The position numbers and the translations under genes were made by a program. Below are positions 14,059 to 14,077 of a DNA stretch of 14,077 bases, one piece after another. The notes under the pieces were generated by a model. It was not told the DNA's origin, did no database searches, and saw nothing but the letters and a program-made list of their open reading frames with translations. Position 1 is the first letter of the stretch. Every line of letters starts with the position of its first letter. Source of the stretch: an uncultured Muribaculaceae bacterium (GTDB lineage: Bacteria; Bacteroidota; Bacteroidia; Bacteroidales; Muribaculaceae); NCBI GenBank assembly GCA_910586595.1, contig CAJUJB010000059.1:1-14077 (forward strand), read 5' to 3'.

Positions 14059-14066
14059 CAAAATTA
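14059..14066 (-). promoter_or_regulatory. -7 box of the mntA-hepT pair
   Basis: TAATTTTG (minus strand, 14066-14059) matches TAnnTTTG, 22 bases ahead of the mntA ATG. The -33 element would lie beyond the right edge and cannot be checked. Confidence 0.5.
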
Positions 14067-14077
14067 ATATTTTTATA

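Overview
The window looks like chromosome of a Bacteroidales bacterium, plausibly Muribaculaceae. The -7 promoter boxes match the Bacteroidota consensus TAnnTTTG, starts lack strong Shine-Dalgarno sequences, and the family mix (HtpG with an extra charged C-terminal segment, PheS with a Cys4 knuckle, NapH-type ferredoxin next to a Tat-type aldo/keto reductase, two-gene Wza/Wzc-like export pair) is typical of that group. The genus is an inference; no rRNA or tRNA is present to fix it.

Left part, minus strand: an operon of a NapH-NapG-like fused polyferredoxin (364-1902) and an exported aldo/keto reductase that runs off the left edge (1-359), read from a well-formed promoter at 2022-2053. Upstream of it, also on the minus strand, a polysaccharide-export outer-membrane lipoprotein (4597-5445) and a Wzc-like tyrosine autokinase (2179-4590) form a two-gene unit closed by a terminator at 2127-2158. 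No glycosyltransferases accompany them. Their promoter overlaps the -7 box of a divergent uracil-DNA-glycosylase-fold gene (5597-6214, plus).

Middle: a 325-base non-coding stretch (6215-6539) holds two terminator hairpins and an unexplained nested hairpin. Then htpG (6540-8591, minus) has a GG-N10-GC sigma-54-type promoter and a 13-bp palindrome in front of it, followed by a MIP-family channel gene (8762-9457, minus) with an unusual predicted selectivity filter.

Right of centre, plus strand: pheS - nth - TRIC-family membrane protein - GtrA-family membrane protein (9641-12518), tightly packed, the last two sharing ATGA. Right end, minus strand: an AT-richer accessory block with a two-part LEM-3-like GIY-YIG protein (12564-13316) and an intact MntA-HepT toxin-antitoxin pair (13403-14036) with its own -7 box at the edge.

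Most of the window is ordinary core and cell-surface genes. The points most worth testing are the NapHG fusion paired with an exported aldo/keto reductase, the sigma-54-like control of htpG, the altered channel filter, and the GIY-YIG/MntA-HepT block. I see no CRISPR array, insertion sequence, tRNA or rRNA.
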